Below are positions 62,253 to 64,000 of a stretch of DNA of 64,000 nt, piece by piece (position 1 is the first letter of the stretch; every line of letters starts with the position of its first letter). The notes under the pieces are model-generated. The model had not been told where the DNA came from. It did not search any database and worked only from the letters and a program-made list of their open reading frames with translations. Origin of the DNA: Sphingopyxis sp. Root154 (lineage in GTDB: Bacteria > Pseudomonadota > Alphaproteobacteria > Sphingomonadales > Sphingomonadaceae); the NCBI RefSeq assembly GCF_001427105.1, contig NZ_LMGI01000001.1, forward strand, positions 744,001 through 808,000, read 5' to 3'. A program made the position numbers and the translations under genes.

Positions 62253-64000
62253 ATGACTGCATTTCTCTCCCGCACATTGCTGACCGCATCGCTTCTCGCT
62301 CTCGCAACCGCCGCGCAGGCGCAAACCGCGCCCGTGCCCCTGCCCGCACCGTCGGTCGACGATGAGTCCGGCGCGGCCGGCGACGAAATCGTCGTGACCG
62401 GCAGCGCGCTGCGCAGCCAGGAAGCGGTCAGGAACCGCCGTGAATCGCTCGGCGTCGTCGACACGCTGACCCAGGACGACACCGGTGACCTTGCAGATGA
62501 GACGCTCGCCGAGGCGCTGATCCGTGTACCGGGCGTGAGCTCGATGCAAACGCTCTACGGCGAGCAGGAAGCCGCCTATGTCTCGACGCGCGGCATTTCG
62601 CCCGACCTGAACTTCGTGTCGTTCGATGGCATCGCGCTGTTTTCGACCGCGAACGACGGCGATGGCCTGCGCCGAGTCGACCTCAACCTGATCCCGACGC
62701 AAATTTCGCGCACCACCGAAGTTTACAAGAGCTTCACGGCGGACCTCGACGCCGGCGCGATCGGCGGCGTCACCAACATCCAGCCGCGCAGCGCCCTGCA
62801 TGGGAAGGACACTTTCTACATCGACGGCCTCGTCAGCTATCAGGCCGGCAAGGGCAAATATGTCCCCGGCGACAACAGCCTCGGCAACTATAAGGATACG
62901 CCATGGGGCTGGGGCGTGAAGGGCCTTTGGGCGCACAAGTTCGGCGGCGACGAGCAGTTCGGCATCGTGCTGAGCGGCATGTTCCGCCAGAAGCATTACG
63001 ACTATACGAAGCGCAATCCGAACGGCCGCGTCTTCTATACGCCGCAAGGCAATGTCGGAAAGACCGACCTCTCCGACTGGGACGGCCTGCAGCCGCTGCC
63101 AACCCTCATCCGTCCCATGGACTATACTCATTTCACCAAGACCTTCGGCGGATCGGCGCAGTTTGAATATCGCGCGGCGGAAGGCCTTGAGTTCTCGCTG
63201 CTCGGCTACGCCTACAAGCAGATCGAGGACCAGAATCTTAACCAATTCTACGTCGAGCAGTTCAGCAATATCGTGCGGACCGGGCCCGAAACCTCACGCC
63301 TGAAGATCGGCCGCACGCGCCCCAGCTTCGACTACGACCGCTTCCAGAATGAAACCCGCGGCGGCATTTTCAAAACGGTCAAGGAATTCGGCGAAGACGC
63401 CTCGCTCGAGGTCCGCGCCGGATACAGCCAGAATAAATTCTACAACCAGGATCTGGGCGTCATCTACAGCTACAGCCCGCCCGCTTCCTATATCGAATTC
63501 GACATGAGCCAGCCGTCGGACCAGATCCGGATCGACAATAATGAGGCGCTCCTCGACGTCTCGAAATATGCGCTGAGCGCCGCCTCCGATCTCACCGTCC
63601 GGTCGAAAACAACGTCGCGCGAAGGCCGGGTCGATTTCAAGAAAAACTATGCCTTCGACAGTTCGGGCCTGGGCTTCGCAGTTGGGGTCAATGCCCGGCG
63701 CGTCAGCGTCGGCCGCGACCAGTCGACGACCACATATGTGCCGGGCAAGAGCACCCTTGGGTCGATCGGGTTCGTGCCCGACATCAACTCCTTCCTCTAT
63801 AATTATCCGGTGCTGTGGATCGACTATCAGAAATTTGCGGAGACGGTGAAGCCGGGCCTTGCGATCAACCAGGCAACGACCGGTAACGCCGAATGGTCAG
63901 CGGACTATCGCTATAAGGAGCGCATCCTCGCCGCATACGCCTCGCTGATGTATGCGACCGATAATACGCGCATCATAGCCGGCGTGCGCTATGACGACGT
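62253..64000 (+). CDS. TonB-dependent receptor (partial, C-terminus beyond window)
   Basis: Start ATG at 62253 and open to the window end (582 codons seen). A signal peptide ends TAAQAQ. A TonB-box-like DEIVVTGSAL is at about 45. The plug is complete (DETLAEALIRVPGVSSM, YVSTRGISPDLNFVSFDGIAL, VYKSFTADLDAGAIGGVTNIQPR), followed by the first barrel strands (FGIVLSGMFRQKHYDYTKRNPNG, ILAAYASLMYATDNTRIIAGVRYDD). It is of the CirA/catecholate-like plug type frequent in sphingomonads. It is 80 bp after the phospholipase gene, on the same strand. Substrate unknown. Confidence 0.93.
   Translation, partial: MTAFLSRTLLTASLLALATAAQAQTAPVPLPAPSVDDESGAAGDEIVVTGSALRSQEAVRNRRESLGVVDTLTQDDTGDLADETLAEALIRVPGVSSMQTLYGEQEAAYVSTRGISPDLNFVSFDGIALFSTANDGDGLRRVDLNLIPTQISRTTEVYKSFTADLDAGAIGGVTNIQPRSALHGKDTFYIDGLVSYQAGKGKYVPGDNSLGNYKDTPWGWGVKGLWAHKFGGDEQFGIVLSGMFRQKHYDYTKRNPNGRVFYTPQGNVGKTDLSDWDGLQPLPTLIRPMDYTHFTKTFGGSAQFEYRAAEGLEFSLLGYAYKQIEDQNLNQFYVEQFSNIVRTGPETSRLKIGRTRPSFDYDRFQNETRGGIFKTVKEFGEDASLEVRAGYSQNKFYNQDLGVIYSYSPPASYIEFDMSQPSDQIRIDNNEALLDVSKYALSAASDLTVRSKTTSREGRVDFKKNYAFDSSGLGFAVGVNARRVSVGRDQSTTTYVPGKSTLGSIGFVPDINSFLYNYPVLWIDYQKFAETVKPGLAINQATTGNAEWSADYRYKERILAAYASLMYATDNTRIIAGVRYDD

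Overview
The window looks like a chromosomal segment of a high-GC alphaproteobacterium of the Sphingomonadales, most likely Sphingopyxis or a close relative. Three things point there: a circularly permuted two-piece tmRNA gene, many TonB-dependent receptors with N-terminal IVVTG-type motifs, and housekeeping genes of alphaproteobacterial type. The genus is inference. No 16S rRNA, CRISPR array, insertion sequence or phage gene is visible.

Region 1 (1-15500) is a complete L-rhamnose locus. A minus-strand series reads rhaD/E (aldolase-dehydrogenase fusion), rhaI, a DeoR regulator, a TonB-dependent receptor, a GH78 alpha-L-rhamnosidase and a type-B carboxylesterase cut by the left edge. The divergent plus-strand operon is rhaK, lldD, rhaT. 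Together they take a rhamnosylated, perhaps acylated, glycan or glycoside across the outer membrane, release L-rhamnose, import it, and convert it to DHAP plus L-lactaldehyde, then L-lactate, then pyruvate. Two promoter regions share an 11-bp word, and three phased TTCG repeats precede rhaK.

Region 2 (15507-33021) is mostly core. It holds a CDF metal exporter with a divergent CadR-like regulator and a textbook MerR-type operator, permuted ssrA, mscL, a lemA plus two TPM-domain operon, a Nudix hydrolase, a rhomboid protease and greA. Next come carA and carB with an unknown membrane-anchored gene translationally coupled between them, then yqeY, dnaG, rpoD, and a small PspC-domain gene behind a near-consensus sigma-54 promoter.

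Region 3 (33022-43617) holds a MoxR ATPase and a CoxE-like VWA protein. They are separated by a soluble chemoreceptor and a secreted unknown, yet both are preceded by the same 18-bp palindrome. After these come an Amj-type lipid II flippase, DUF817, a Tat-exported M24 peptidase, a lipoprotein, a NamZ-like protein and a DOMON-like protein.

Region 4 (43659-54429) is core: tyrS, a PilZ protein, recG, sdhE, mfd, an EAL phosphodiesterase, moaA, nadK and tRNA-Asn(GTT).

Region 5 (54430-64000), directly after the tRNA, looks accessory. It has long gene-poor gaps, a TonB receptor-like protein with a very short plug divergent from a LysR regulator, DUF899 and VOC proteins, a secreted unknown, a phospholipase C/phosphatase family enzyme, and a second full-size TonB-dependent receptor cut by the right edge. 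Most long open frames lying antisense to the genes are artefacts of the GC-rich third codon position.
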